Shown piece after piece: positions 15,978-24,528 of a DNA stretch of 64,000 nt (the stretch's first letter is position 1; every line of letters begins with the position of its first letter). Origin of the DNA: JBCBKP01 sp038521625 (GTDB lineage Bacteria; Planctomycetota; Phycisphaerae; Phycisphaerales; UBA1924); contig JBCBKP010000016.1 of assembly GCA_038521625.1 (NCBI GenBank), positions 10,152-74,151 of the forward strand. The letters are read 5' to 3'. The notes beneath the pieces were generated by a model. That model searched no databases. It was not told where the DNA came from and saw nothing but the letters and a program-made list of their open reading frames with translations. The position numbers and the translations under genes were made by a program.

Positions 15978-18059
15978 TCAGGCTGTCGCGACGGTCTCGA
16001 AGCGCGCGGTCACGCTCGAAGCACCCTTCGTCTCGATCTCGTCCGTGATCGCCGAGACAAACTCGTCCAGCGGCATCGCGCCGAGGTCCTTCTGGATCCC
16101 GCGCGCCCGGACCGAGACGACGCCCTGCTCGGCGTCCCGCGGCCCGACGACGGCCAGATACGGCAGCTTCATGTCGGTCGCCCGCTTGATCTTGCCCTGC
16201 ACGCGGTCGTCGCCGAGGTCAGCGGTCGCGCGCACGCCCGCGGACTTCAGCTCCTCGAGCACGCGCCGGGCGTACTCGTTGGACTTCTCGCTGATCGGCA
16301 GGACGCGCACTTGCTCGGGCGCGAGCCAGGCCGGGAACGCGCCCGCGAAGTGCTCGATCAGCACGCCGACGAACCGCTCCATCGAGCCGAAGGGTGCGCG
16401 GTGGATGATGACCGGGCGGTGCTTCGTGTTGTCGGCCCCGATGTACGAGAGATCGAACCGCTCGGACAGGTTGTAGTCGATCTGCACCGTGCCGAGCTGC
16501 CACTCGCGTCCGATCACGTCCTTGACGATGAAGTCGATCTTCGGGCCGTAGAACGCGGCCTCGCCCGCCTCGGCCGTGAACGACACGCCGAGCTCGCTGG
16601 CCGCCGCTTTGCACGCCTGCTCGGCCTTGTCCCAGACCGCGGGGTCACCGACGTACTTGCTGCTGTCCGGATCTCGCAGACCGACGCGCACGCGGAAGTC
16701 CTCGAGCCCGAGCGTCGTGAATGCGATCTTCACGAGCTCGATGCAGCCGCGGACCTCGTCGGCGACCTGGTCCTCGCGGCAGAAGATGTGCGCATCGTCG
16801 ACGGTGAAGCTCCGCACGCGCGTCATGCCGTTCAGCTCGCCCGACTGCTCCCAGCGGTAGACGGTGCCGAACTCCGCGAGGCGGACCGGCAGGTCGCGGT
16901 ACGACCGCGGCTCGCTGTCGTAGATCTTCATGTGGTGCGGGCAGTTCATCGGCTTGAGCAGGAAGCCCTCGATGTCGCCCTCGCCCATCATGCTCGACAG
17001 GTCCGCGCAGCTGCTCCCCTCGTCCGATACACGGTCGAGGAAGTCCCGCTCGATCACCGGCACGAACTGGCTCTCGGCGTAGTACGGAAAGTGCCCCGAG
17101 GTCTTGTAGAGGTCGAGCTTGCCGATGTGCGGGCAGAAGACCTCGTCGTACCCCATCCGTCGCAGCTCGCCGGAGATCCAGTTCTGCAGCTCCTTGCGGA
17201 CGACCGCCCCGTTCGGCGTCCAGAGCACCAGCCCCTGCCCGACGGTGTCGTCGATATGGAACAGCCTGAGCTGCTTGCCGAGCACGCGGTGGTCGCGCTT
17301 CTTCGCCTCCTCGAGCCGCTCGAGGTGCGCGTTCAGGTCCTTCTTGCCGAAGAACGCGGTCCCGTAGACCCGGGTCAGCCGGTCGCTGGTCTCGTCGCCG
17401 TGCCAGTAGCTGCTCGACATCGACATCAGCTTGAACGCGCCGATCCGACCCGTGCTCGGCACGTGCGGCCCGCGGCAGAGATCCTCCCAGTCCTTGCCGG
17501 GCTCGCCGGTGGCGTAGAACGAGAGCGAGTCCGACCCGGCCTCGACCGCGCGCTCGGCGTTGTCGATCTTGTACTTGCTGCCCTCCGACTCGAGCTTGGC
17601 ACGCCCCTCGCCGACCGGCATCTCGTAGCGGGTGAACGGGCGGTCCTCCTTGACGATCGCCGCCATCTCCCTCTCGATCGCCTCGAAGTCGCCCTCGCGC
17701 AGCGGGCGGTCCTCCGGGAAGGCGATGTCGTAGTAGAAGCCGGTCGCCAGCGGCGGGCCGTAGACCAGCATCGCCCCGGGCACCACCCGCTGGATCGCCT
17801 CGGCCATGACGTGGGCGGCCGAGTGTCGCAGCATCAGCAGCGCCTCGGGGTCGGGGTTCTTCTCGCGGTCCTTCTCGGTGACCAGCGCCAGCTCGACGTC
17901 GGCCGCGATCGGCGTCGTCAGGTCGGTCAGGACGCCGTCGATCTTGGCGCCGACCGCGGCCTTGGCCAGGCCCGGGCCGATGGACCGGGCGACCTCGAGG
18001 GGGGTGGTGGGGCCGTCGAAGGCCTTCACGGTGCCGTCTGGGAGTGTCACGTTGGGCAT
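15978..18059 (-). CDS. thrS: Threonyl-tRNA synthetase
   Basis: 693 residues from MPNVTLPDGTVKAF, the usual N-terminus of the TGS domain; the longer in-frame reading upstream is Arg-rich and unlikely. Order: TGS (1-60), editing/SAD domain with MLRHSAAHVMAEAIQRV and the zinc-type HGxD-like motif, class II catalytic core with motif 1 (GAVVRKELQNWI), MNCPHHMKIY (the zinc Cys-His set), motif 2 (RLAEFGTVYRWEQSGELNG), motif 3 (HRAPFGSMERFVGVLIEH), and an anticodon-binding domain (QVRVLPISEKSNEYARRV). All zinc and catalytic residues appear present. No infC or rpmI follows, unlike the common thrS-infC order. Confidence 0.96.
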   Translation of the reverse strand: MPNVTLPDGTVKAFDGPTTPLEVARSIGPGLAKAAVGAKIDGVLTDLTTPIAADVELALVTEKDREKNPDPEALLMLRHSAAHVMAEAIQRVVPGAMLVYGPPLATGFYYDIAFPEDRPLREGDFEAIEREMAAIVKEDRPFTRYEMPVGEGRAKLESEGSKYKIDNAERAVEAGSDSLSFYATGEPGKDWEDLCRGPHVPSTGRIGAFKLMSMSSSYWHGDETSDRLTRVYGTAFFGKKDLNAHLERLEEAKKRDHRVLGKQLRLFHIDDTVGQGLVLWTPNGAVVRKELQNWISGELRRMGYDEVFCPHIGKLDLYKTSGHFPYYAESQFVPVIERDFLDRVSDEGSSCADLSSMMGEGDIEGFLLKPMNCPHHMKIYDSEPRSYRDLPVRLAEFGTVYRWEQSGELNGMTRVRSFTVDDAHIFCREDQVADEVRGCIELVKIAFTTLGLEDFRVRVGLRDPDSSKYVGDPAVWDKAEQACKAAASELGVSFTAEAGEAAFYGPKIDFIVKDVIGREWQLGTVQIDYNLSERFDLSYIGADNTKHRPVIIHRAPFGSMERFVGVLIEHFAGAFPAWLAPEQVRVLPISEKSNEYARRVLEELKSAGVRATADLGDDRVQGKIKRATDMKLPYLAVVGPRDAEQGVVSVRARGIQKDLGAMPLDEFVSAITDEIETKGASSVTARFETVATA

Positions 18060-18198
18060 CGGGCGATCGTAGAGCGCGCGTTGTCCCGCGAGACGATGAG
18101 GACGGGTACCGTTATGGCTCGCCTGCACCGGAACCGCGCGTAGGCGCCCTCTTGGGACGGCTCCGGACTTCGCCCGAGGACGACGTGGCCGATTCCGG

Positions 18199-18894
18199 TC
18201 AGTCACCGATGAGTTCGAGGGCCTCGTCAAGGTTCGACGGCAGCGAGTTGGCGACGATGTAGATGACAAGCCGCCGAGCGGCTCGACCGCGCTGCTCAGG
18301 ATCGGCCGAGCGGCGGCCCGGGGGCGTGTATCGGACGACGAGCGTGCCGCCGTCGGTCCAGGCCTGGATCAGGGACGGCCCGGCCTTCGTTCCCTCGAGC
18401 GCGAGCGTTCGGCCGAGCAGGTCGAACGTCCGCGGTTCGTCGAACAACTCGATCAGGCGACCGGACACGCGCGACGGACGCTCGTCCCGTTGCTGCAACC
18501 AATCGCCGATGCGGTGACGGTCGATCTCCCAGAGCATCGCGAACCCGTCCGGCCCCAGCGCGTCCGCGAGGCGCTGGTTCCCGCGTAGGAGCTCGAGATA
18601 CCAGCCCGGCACGTCGGGCGAGGTCTGCGGATCTCGCGTGAGGAACTCGATCCACCAGCGAGGGGCGAATACCTCGAACGATCCGTCCTCATGAAGGAGG
18701 ATCCGATGCGCGGGGTCGAGCCCGTCTCCGGGGTCGTCGATCTCGACGGTCCCCACGCCCTCCATCGAGATCGGCTCCGGTGCTGCGATCGTCGTCGGCC
18801 GCGGATCCGGCCCGAGCGCGGGCTCGGTCGCGCACGCTCCGAGTGAGCCGGTCAGCATGGCGAGCGGGACGCGCACGACCGGGGGTACCGACAA
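18199..18894 (-). CDS. Predicted lipoprotein of unknown function
   Basis: 231 residues if it starts at TTG 18894. The N-terminus has hydrophobic residues up to a lipobox, LTGSLGAC, so Cys21 would be lipidated. An alternative start is the GTG six codons in, which would shorten the signal to 15 residues and still leave the lipobox. The mature protein is soluble-looking, with SFEVFAPRWWIEFLTRD, PDGFAMLWEIDRHRIGDWL and GTLVVRYTPPGRR segments. It resembles no family I know. The Trp-rich middle region may be the core. The start codon is unusual and without a clear ribosome binding site. Confidence 0.6.
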   Translation of the reverse strand: MSVPPVVRVPLAMLTGSLGACATEPALGPDPRPTTIAAPEPISMEGVGTVEIDDPGDGLDPAHRILLHEDGSFEVFAPRWWIEFLTRDPQTSPDVPGWYLELLRGNQRLADALGPDGFAMLWEIDRHRIGDWLQQRDERPSRVSGRLIELFDEPRTFDLLGRTLALEGTKAGPSLIQAWTDGGTLVVRYTPPGRRSADPEQRGRAARRLVIYIVANSLPSNLDEALELIGD

Positions 18895-19023
18895 CGACGA
18901 CGAAGGATGCGGACGATTTGTTCAAGAGCTGTGGTCGCCGCGGTATCCGAGCGGTGCCACGCTCCGGGCTCAAGTCCGAGCAAACCGCGTTCGGGCCGAT
19001 CACGCCCGGGTGTAGTCTAATAG

Positions 19024-19950
19024 ATGATGGCCTCCTCGTCCGAGCACGGGGCCCCGCGGCTGATCTGGTCGATCACCTCACCGATCGTGCACCTCGGAGC
19101 CATGGCCTCCTGCGGCTGGGCCTGGTTCGCCGGGTGGTGGATCCTCGTCGTCCCGCTCTGGGGCGTGATCATCTGGATGAACCACGTCGCCCTGACGCGA
19201 CTGCACGAGGGCGCCCACGGCATGCTCCCGCCCAGCCGCCCGCTCAACGAGCGCCAGGGCATTCTGATCGGCACCGGGGCGCTGATCCCGCTCAGCGTCT
19301 ACCGCTACGTCCACGCACGCCATCACGCGCACCTCGGCGGGGAGCGCGACCCCGAGTTCTGGCCCTACAACCTGCCCGCCGTGCCGCGCGCGGTGCGCGT
19401 CCTCTACGCCTGGCTCGAGCTCATCGTCGGCTGGCTGCTGACGCCGCTGCTCTACTCGGTCCGCACGGCGATCTCCTGGCGGTCGGTGCCGCGGAAGCAG
19501 CGGGCCCGTGTCGTGGCCGAGTGGCTGCTCATGGCACTCGTCTGGTCCGGCGTGCTGTGGCTCGTGACCGCCCGCGGCTGGTGGGCCGGGTTCCTCGTCG
19601 TCTTCGTCGTCCCCGCGTGGGGTGCGGGGGTCTTCCAGACCATGCGGAAGTTCACCGAGCACCTGGGCATGCACGGCGACTCGATCATGGCGATGACGCG
19701 GACCGTCGTGTACCGCGGCACCGCGGGCCGGCTCGCCTCGGCCTCGCAGCTGCACGTCGACCACCACGGCACGCACCACCGGCACGCACGGATCCCGTAC
19801 TACGAGCTCCCGGATTCGACCGGGCGGGTCTATGGAGGCGGGGAACGCCTGTTCCGCTCCCACGCGGAGGCCGTGCGGGACATGCTGCCGCACCTGCTGG
19901 ATCCGAAGGTCGGGCCGCAGTGGGAGCGGGGGAGCCGGCGCGCCGTGTAG
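19024..19950 (+). CDS. Fatty acid desaturase family protein
   Basis: 308 residues, integral membrane. Three His boxes of membrane di-iron desaturases are present: HEGAH (61-65), HARHHAHLG (97-105) and HVDHHGTHH (244-252). Five to six transmembrane segments fit the family (near 28-55, 79-93, 128-146, 165-182, 186-205). These enzymes insert double bonds or hydroxylate lipids with O2 and an electron donor. The exact substrate is unknown; spacing is closer to DesA/hydroxylase-type than to stearoyl-CoA desaturases. No ferredoxin gene adjoins. The ATG at 19024 is followed at once by a second ATG. Confidence 0.87.
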   Translation: MMASSSEHGAPRLIWSITSPIVHLGAMASCGWAWFAGWWILVVPLWGVIIWMNHVALTRLHEGAHGMLPPSRPLNERQGILIGTGALIPLSVYRYVHARHHAHLGGERDPEFWPYNLPAVPRAVRVLYAWLELIVGWLLTPLLYSVRTAISWRSVPRKQRARVVAEWLLMALVWSGVLWLVTARGWWAGFLVVFVVPAWGAGVFQTMRKFTEHLGMHGDSIMAMTRTVVYRGTAGRLASASQLHVDHHGTHHRHARIPYYELPDSTGRVYGGGERLFRSHAEAVRDMLPHLLDPKVGPQWERGSRRAV

Positions 19951-19960
19951 ATTTTTCTTG

Positions 19961-19985
19961 GATATATCGATCTTAGATATATCGA
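19961..19985. promoter_or_regulatory. Direct repeat operator candidate upstream of padR
   Basis: Two copies of GATATATCGA (19961-19970 and 19976-19985) lie 15 bp apart in a conspicuously AT-rich stretch. GATATATC is itself a palindrome. TATATT at 19992-19997 could be a -10 element; if so, the transcript would start at or next to the padR ATG (20004) and be leaderless. PadR proteins usually repress their own operons through AT-rich dyads in this position. The repeat is seen; its role is inferred. Confidence 0.6.
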
Positions 19986-20003
19986 AGACGGTATATTGGG
20001 CCG

Positions 20004-20375
20004 ATGCCGCTCTCCGATCTCAAAGCCGACCAGACCGAGCTCGTCGTTCTCAGCGTCCTCGCCGAGGGGCCCAGCTACGGCTACGGCATCGGCAAACGCG
20101 TCGCCGCGCTCTCCGAGGGCGACTGGAAGATCGGCCCGGGACAGCTCTACCCGCTGCTGAGCAAGCTCGAGAAGGCCAAGCTCGTCAAGACCAGCTGGGA
20201 GGAGGTCAAGCGCGACGGGGCCGACCCCGACGCCGCGGGCCGGCGCCGCAAGTGGTACCAGCTCACCGCCAAGGGCCGCCAGCGTCTCGCCCAGCGGGTC
20301 GACGCCCACCGGCGGGCCGCGGCCGTGCTCGATCGGTTCCTGTCGATCGCGGGCGCCGAGGGGGCCACCCCGTGA
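20004..20375 (+). CDS. PadR-family transcriptional regulator
   Basis: 123 residues. The winged helix matches PadR: LVVLSVLAEGPSYGYGIGKRV (helices 1-3, including the YGY signature), DWKIGPGQLYPLLSKLEKAKLVK (recognition helix and start of wing) and RRRKWYQLTAKGRQRL (wing strand with YxLT.kG). The C-terminal helix is short, as in the PadR-s1 class. It overlaps the next gene by 4 nt, so both are co-translated. In Planctomycetes and Acidobacteria such regulators commonly sit next to permease-prefix or HAAS-domain proteins, and the next gene fits that pattern. Confidence 0.92.
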   Translation: MPLSDLKADQTELVVLSVLAEGPSYGYGIGKRVAALSEGDWKIGPGQLYPLLSKLEKAKLVKTSWEEVKRDGADPDAAGRRRKWYQLTAKGRQRLAQRVDAHRRAAAVLDRFLSIAGAEGATP

Positions 20376-21712
20376 GCGCGACCTCCGAGAAGACCCGGGC
20401 GCCGGTGGAGCCTTCCAGCCGCGACGCGATCGGCGATTGGCTCGCGGTCTTCGCGCGCACGCTGACCGTGCCGGCGGGGGAGCGTCAAGAGATCCTCGAC
20501 GAGCTCGAAGACCACCTGCGGGCGCGGGTGGACGACCTGATGATCACCGGGCTGAACGAGCCCGAGGCGATGCGCAAGGCGGTGGGGGAGCTCGGCGAGA
20601 CGGTCGGTCTCGCGCGGGCGTTCCGCGAGGCGCACACCGAACGAAGAAGGAGACGGACCATGCAGATCGCGACCATCACCGTCGCCGGGCTCGCTCTCGG
20701 CCTGAGCACGCTCGGCCTGCTGCCTTCGGGGACCGGGGGCGGCGCCACGACACCGCCGGCCCAGCACGCGGCGGCCGCGGCGGCCGATCCCGAGGCCGAG
20801 CCGGCCCCGACCGTCGTGACGATCAGTGTCGAGGACAACGAGGTCAGGCTCGAGGAGTACCTCGACCGGGTCGCGGCCTCGATCGGTCGTCGGGCGCTCG
20901 TCCGCTGGGCCGAGATGGGCGAGCGGGCGCTCGATCGGCGCGACGATTTCATCAACGCCGCCTCGCACGATCGTGTCCCGCTCGACGAGGTGCTCTTGCG
21001 GGCGTTCGCGGAGATCGAGGCTGTCCGCGTGCCCGGGCTCGCGGTCGATGTCGTCTGGCGCGTGCGTGACGATGTGGTCGAGATCGGTGCACAGGCCGGC
21101 TTCGATCTGCGCGAGATGCGTCGGAAGACCTACGACATTCAGAAGGCACGCCCCGTCGTCAGGACCGGGCAGGTCAAGCTCGCCGAGGTCGGCGACATCG
21201 TGCGCAACTCGGTCGAACCGAACGCCTGGACGAAATCGGGAGGCAAGGCCGCCAACCTCCAGGTCGTCGGGAACATGATGGTCGTCAACGCGCCCCCGCG
21301 CATCCATCGTGAGGTCACCGATCTTCTCCGGGAACTCGAGCACGAGCGCAACATCGCGCTGGTGAGCCTCCGCAAAGCGCGGGTCGAGGAACGGCGCGAG
21401 TTCCGCATCCAAGAGGTCGACCGCCTGCGCGGGCGGATCGAATCGGGCGAGCGGCGCCTCCAGATGCTCGAGAACGAGCTCGAGGACTACCGGCGAGATT
21501 GGGCGAAGACCAAGCACGACCAGACCAGCCGAGACCGCGAGAACGTCTCTTCCCTTGTCCTCTCCGGCCGCATCGCCGACCTCGAGGGCTACATCGCCGT
21601 CCTCCGCGAGGAGATCATGAAGGAGCGGCTCGAGATCTTGGGCCGTCGGGCCCAGCTCGCGACGGCCAGGTCCCGGGTCGAGGCCGCCGCCGAGGAAGAG
21701 CCCGGACGCTGA
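20372..21712 (+). CDS. HAAS-domain membrane protein with secretin-like motif and coiled coil
   Basis: 446 residues from the GTG that overlaps the padR stop. Residues 17-90 are a HAAS/permease-prefix domain (DWLAVFARTL...EILDELEDHLRARVDDLMITGLNEPEA, GELGETVGLARAFREAH), seen as a cytosolic module tied to PadR regulators. Residues 97-117 are one transmembrane helix. 252-321 hold a short secretin-N/STN-like motif (TYDIQKARPVV, then IVRNSVEPNAWT, LQVVGNMMVVNAPPRIHREV), common in planctomycete signal or secretion proteins. 322-442 are predicted coiled coil. The protein would span the membrane with a periplasmic ligand or oligomerisation domain. No transporter gene follows. The fusion is unusual and the function unknown. 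Confidence 0.75.
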   Translation: MSATSEKTRAPVEPSSRDAIGDWLAVFARTLTVPAGERQEILDELEDHLRARVDDLMITGLNEPEAMRKAVGELGETVGLARAFREAHTERRRRRTMQIATITVAGLALGLSTLGLLPSGTGGGATTPPAQHAAAAAADPEAEPAPTVVTISVEDNEVRLEEYLDRVAASIGRRALVRWAEMGERALDRRDDFINAASHDRVPLDEVLLRAFAEIEAVRVPGLAVDVVWRVRDDVVEIGAQAGFDLREMRRKTYDIQKARPVVRTGQVKLAEVGDIVRNSVEPNAWTKSGGKAANLQVVGNMMVVNAPPRIHREVTDLLRELEHERNIALVSLRKARVEERREFRIQEVDRLRGRIESGERRLQMLENELEDYRRDWAKTKHDQTSRDRENVSSLVLSGRIADLEGYIAVLREEIMKERLEILGRRAQLATARSRVEAAAEEEPGR

Positions 21713-21727
21713 TTTGACGCCACGCCC

Positions 21728-21749
21728 GACCCCCGGCACACTGGGGGTC
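21728..21749 (+). terminator. Hairpin after the padR-HAAS unit
   Basis: GACCCCC, an 8-nt loop, GGGGGTC form a perfect 7-bp stem 15 bp after the HAAS stop. No T-run follows, so it would be a weak or Rho-aided terminator. It separates this unit from nrdR. Confidence 0.4.
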
Positions 21750-21798
21750 AGGGCCTTCGCAGCCACGACCGGTTGGGGCCCGCGGAGCCGCACCGCCC

Positions 21799-22392
21799 GT
21801 GATCTGCCCGTTCTGCGCGAGCAACGACGACAAGGTGATCGATTCCCGCTCGACAGAGGGGGGCAGGGTCATCCGCCGCCGACGCCAGTGCCTGCGGTGC
21901 GAGAAGCGGTTCACCACCTACGAGCGCATCGAGCAGGCCAACCGGCTGGTCGTCATCAAACGCGACGGCACTCGCGTGCCGTTCGACCGCGACAAGGTCC
22001 TCGCCGGCATCGTCGCCGCGTGCGGCAAGCGCCCCGTCTCCGAGCAGATCAAGGAGCGCATCGTCGACGAGATCGACGACGAGCTCCACGCCGAGTACGA
22101 GCGCGAGGTCCCCAGCCACGTCATCGGCGAGCGGGTCATGGGCCGCCTGCGCCACACCGACCCCGTCGCCTACATCCGCTTCGCGACCGAGCTGATGGGC
22201 CTCGACACCATCGAGGAGATCCGCAAGGAGCTCGACGACCTCATGGACCGACCGCTCGAGCTCCGCGAGCAGCAGCCCCTGTTCGACGGACCCGCCCCTG
22301 CCAATGCCCCCGCGAAGGCCGGCGCCAAGCCCGGTTCCAAGACGGGCTCCAAGCCGGGCTCCAAGCCAGAGCGGTTCACCGCGCGGCGCTAG
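21799..22392 (+). CDS. nrdR: Transcriptional repressor NrdR
   Basis: Zinc-ribbon plus ATP-cone repressor of ribonucleotide reductase genes. It starts at GTG 21799 (MICPFCASNDDKVIDSRS). Zinc ligands are CPFC and CLRCEKRFTTYER (residues 3-6 and 31-34). The ATP-cone is RLVVIKRDGTRVPFDRDKV through IVAACGKRPVS (about 50-80). The length is 197, longer than the usual 150-160, because of a C-terminal tail after residue 160 made of short imperfect repeats (AGAKPGSKTGSKPGSKP). The tail is low-complexity and basic, with unknown role. No nrd gene is in the window. Confidence 0.95.
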   Translation: MICPFCASNDDKVIDSRSTEGGRVIRRRRQCLRCEKRFTTYERIEQANRLVVIKRDGTRVPFDRDKVLAGIVAACGKRPVSEQIKERIVDEIDDELHAEYEREVPSHVIGERVMGRLRHTDPVAYIRFATELMGLDTIEEIRKELDDLMDRPLELREQQPLFDGPAPANAPAKAGAKPGSKTGSKPGSKPERFTARR

Positions 22393-22427
22393 GGTCGAGA
22401 GAGAGCAGCCCACGGAGGACCGCGCCG

Positions 22428-23192
22428 ATGCCGCCGTCACAGTCCAAGGTCGTCGATTCGCCCGTCGCCGCGCTGGCCGACCTGAAACAACGCGGCATCC
22501 TCCACGACGGCGCCACCGTCATGGTCGGCGGCTTCGGTCTCTGCGGCATCCCCGAGAGCCTGATCATCGCCCTGCGCGACACCGGCGTGAAGCAATTGAC
22601 CTGCATCAGCAACAACGCCGGCGTGGATGATTTCGGCCTCGGCCTTCTTCTCCAGACCCGCCAGATCAAGAAGATGGTCTCCAGCTACGTCGGCGAGAAC
22701 GCGATCTTCGAGAAGCAGTTCATCGACGGCGAGCTCGAGGTCGAGTTCAACCCCCAGGGCACGCTCGCCGAGCGGATCCGCGCCGGCGGCGCCGGCATCC
22801 CGGCCTTCTTCACCGCGACAGGGGCCGGCACCAAGATCGCCGAGGGCAAGGAGACCCGCAGGCTCCGTCTCCCGGCCGCGAAGGCCAAGGTGAACCAGGA
22901 CGCGTTCCGCGAGCGCGAGTTCGTGATGGAGACCGGCCTCTACGCCGACCTCGCGCTCGTCAAGGCCCACGCCGGCGACCCCTTCGGCAACCTCCAGTTC
23001 CGCATGACGGCGCGGAACTTCAACCCGATGATGGCGACCGCGGCCGCGTTCGTCGTCGCCGAGGTCGACGAGATGGTCGGGCTCGGCGAGATGGACCCCG
23101 ACCAGATCCACACGCCCGGCAGCTTCGTCGACCGCGTCATCGTCGGCCAGAGCGAGAAGCGCATCGAGCAGCGGACCGTCCGCGATGCCTGA
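22428..23192 (+). CDS. scoA: 3-oxoacid CoA-transferase, subunit A
   Basis: 254 residues; CoA-transferase family 1 alpha subunit. Typical motifs are DGATVMVGGFGLCGIPESLI (residues 23-42), TCISNNAGVDDFGLGLLL, KKMVSSYVGENAIFEKQF, ELEVEFNPQGTLAERIRAGGAGIPAFFT and VMETGLYADLALVKAH. It pairs with the B subunit at 25553..26218 to move CoA between succinyl-CoA and acetoacetate or other 3-oxoacids. The usual arrangement is adjacent genes; here the B subunit is 2.4 kb downstream. The start ATG is preceded by CGGAGGACC. Confidence 0.92.
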   Translation: MPPSQSKVVDSPVAALADLKQRGILHDGATVMVGGFGLCGIPESLIIALRDTGVKQLTCISNNAGVDDFGLGLLLQTRQIKKMVSSYVGENAIFEKQFIDGELEVEFNPQGTLAERIRAGGAGIPAFFTATGAGTKIAEGKETRRLRLPAAKAKVNQDAFREREFVMETGLYADLALVKAHAGDPFGNLQFRMTARNFNPMMATAAAFVVAEVDEMVGLGEMDPDQIHTPGSFVDRVIVGQSEKRIEQRTVRDA

Positions 23193-23212
23193 CCGCCGGC
23201 GGGAGCGCTGAG

Positions 23213-23455
23213 GTGCCCCGCCGCCGGCGCGGCCGCTGGACGCGGAGATTCGCCCTCGTCCTGATCGCGGGCGGCGCCGTGCTGATCTCGATCGAGGCCT
23301 GGCGCGGCTACAACCTCGTCGATAAGGCGGCCACGGCCACCGCGGCCAAGGCGGCACAGAAGCGGTTCGCACGAGCCGTTCGCGAGTCCTGGCCGGGGTT
23401 GGCGGTCGCGGGGATCGGCGGCGTGCTGCTTGTGGTCTCTGTCGCGAGGCGGTAG
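23213..23455 (+). CDS. Small two-helix membrane protein
   Basis: 80 residues from a GTG. An Arg-rich N-terminus (RRRRGRWTRR) precedes a first hydrophobic helix (ALVLIAGGAVLISIE), a soluble middle (NLVDKAATATAAKAAQKRFARAV), and a second helix (LAVAGIGGVLLVVSV) ending in RR. No recognised family. The C-terminal half, from 23326 to 23430, recurs exactly 1,241 bp downstream (see repeat and pseudogene entries). It begins 20 bp after the scoA stop on the same strand. Confidence 0.6.
   Translation: MPRRRRGRWTRRFALVLIAGGAVLISIEAWRGYNLVDKAATATAAKAAQKRFARAVRESWPGLAVAGIGGVLLVVSVARR
23326..23430 (+). repeat. 105-bp direct repeat, copy A
   Basis: Identical over 105 bp to 24567..24671 (copy B). It lies inside the C-terminal half of the small membrane protein. 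After 23430 the two copies diverge quickly. Copies are separated by 1,241 bp, and the intervening DNA holds one minus-strand gene and 246 bp of non-coding sequence. Confidence 0.9.
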
Positions 23456-23462
23456 GCCCGGC

Positions 23463-24320
23463 TTACGGACAAGAACACCAAACGCGAACAACGTCCTCAA
23501 TCACTCGCGTCGACAGAGTGCAGCCGAGCCCACATCCGCCGTCTCCGCAGATGAAGTCGATTCCACCGCTCGGCGAGCGGATCTGAAGCAGGAGGCACCG
23601 ACTCGTGATCTGCTCTGGCTCAGCCCAACGGTCTTCGGTTAGAACTCCGCCTGCACGAATGTCAGCGAAGTACACGACAACGATGTCGCGTTGATAAGGC
23701 GCTGGGAACTCCGAGGCAACAGATACGCCGCGAAATCGATTCTCCTCATCGAACAGGACTGCGTCGATCTCGGTGAAACTCCAGAGGCCAACAAGCCCCT
23801 CAAGATCGCCACCGATCGCTTCATTCAGAACGTCGAATGCAGCTCGATCGACTGGCACACGACGCAGTGATCGCCATCGTTGGAGCGCCTCTGCCTCGAA
23901 CACATTCACGGCTATGCGAGCCTGCTCGTCGACGGCTCGCTTCCAAGCCCGCCGCAGATCATCGCCGCCTGTACCGGTCGGTGACCCCAATTGCCGACTT
24001 GTGAATCGGTCGTCGATGGTCTCGGCGCTCTCAGGGCGCCGAAACGACTCCGAGCCCGGATCGGTGTCAGACAATCGACCCACTTGCGGGGAGTCGAACC
24101 GGTCGGCGAGAGGCTCGGCCGCGGCACTCGGCGGTGCCCTCTGGCCGTCCTCTGCACTCTTGCCTGGCGTGGTCCGTCCTGGGGACATCCCGCCAGGCCT
24201 ATCCGACCGGAGCTCTTGCGTGGCACCCGATCGGATCGAATCGTCTGACGTGCGAATGCTGAAGCCCACGATCAACAGCCCGATCAGCACTGCCAGAAGG
24301 ATGGCGACGAAACCCCGCAA
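23463..24320 (-). CDS. Hypothetical membrane-anchored protein with Cys-rich tail
   Basis: 285 residues, family not recognised. Residues 3-21 are a transmembrane anchor (GFVAILLAVLIGLLIVGFS). The region to about 110 is a low-complexity Ser/Arg/Pro linker. From about 118 on, a folded domain follows (DDLRRAWKRAVDEQARIAV, WSFTEIDAVLFDEENRF, RDIVVVYFADIRAGGV, ITSRCLLLQIRSPSGGI), then a Cys-rich C-terminus with ICGDGGCGLGC and VWCSCP. The DNA is less GC-rich than its neighbours. It sits between the two copies of the 105-bp repeat. A toxin-like or ligand-binding domain is possible but not supported. Confidence 0.6.
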   Translation of the reverse strand: MRGFVAILLAVLIGLLIVGFSIRTSDDSIRSGATQELRSDRPGGMSPGRTTPGKSAEDGQRAPPSAAAEPLADRFDSPQVGRLSDTDPGSESFRRPESAETIDDRFTSRQLGSPTGTGGDDLRRAWKRAVDEQARIAVNVFEAEALQRWRSLRRVPVDRAAFDVLNEAIGGDLEGLVGLWSFTEIDAVLFDEENRFRGVSVASEFPAPYQRDIVVVYFADIRAGGVLTEDRWAEPEQITSRCLLLQIRSPSGGIDFICGDGGCGLGCTLSTRVIEDVVRVWCSCP

Positions 24321-24528
24321 CGCGAATCATCTCCAGACGCAACTCTCCGAGGTGACTCCGCCCAAAGGAGGGGCCAGCTCTCACCGCCGGATCACCGTTT
24401 CAGCCGACGTTCCCCGCGAACCTCGGGTCTTGGAGGCGGTGAGTGGGAACCCGCTCTTGTGAATCACCCCCGATTATACATGAGTTCTGTTCATAACCGC
24501 TCAGCGATATCGAAGCACTTGCACTTGA

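Noticed and set aside
20372..21712. Calling the HAAS protein an ABC transporter subunit
   Set aside because: It has only one membrane helix and no ATPase or permease fold; only the prefix-like domain resembles permease-prefix proteins.
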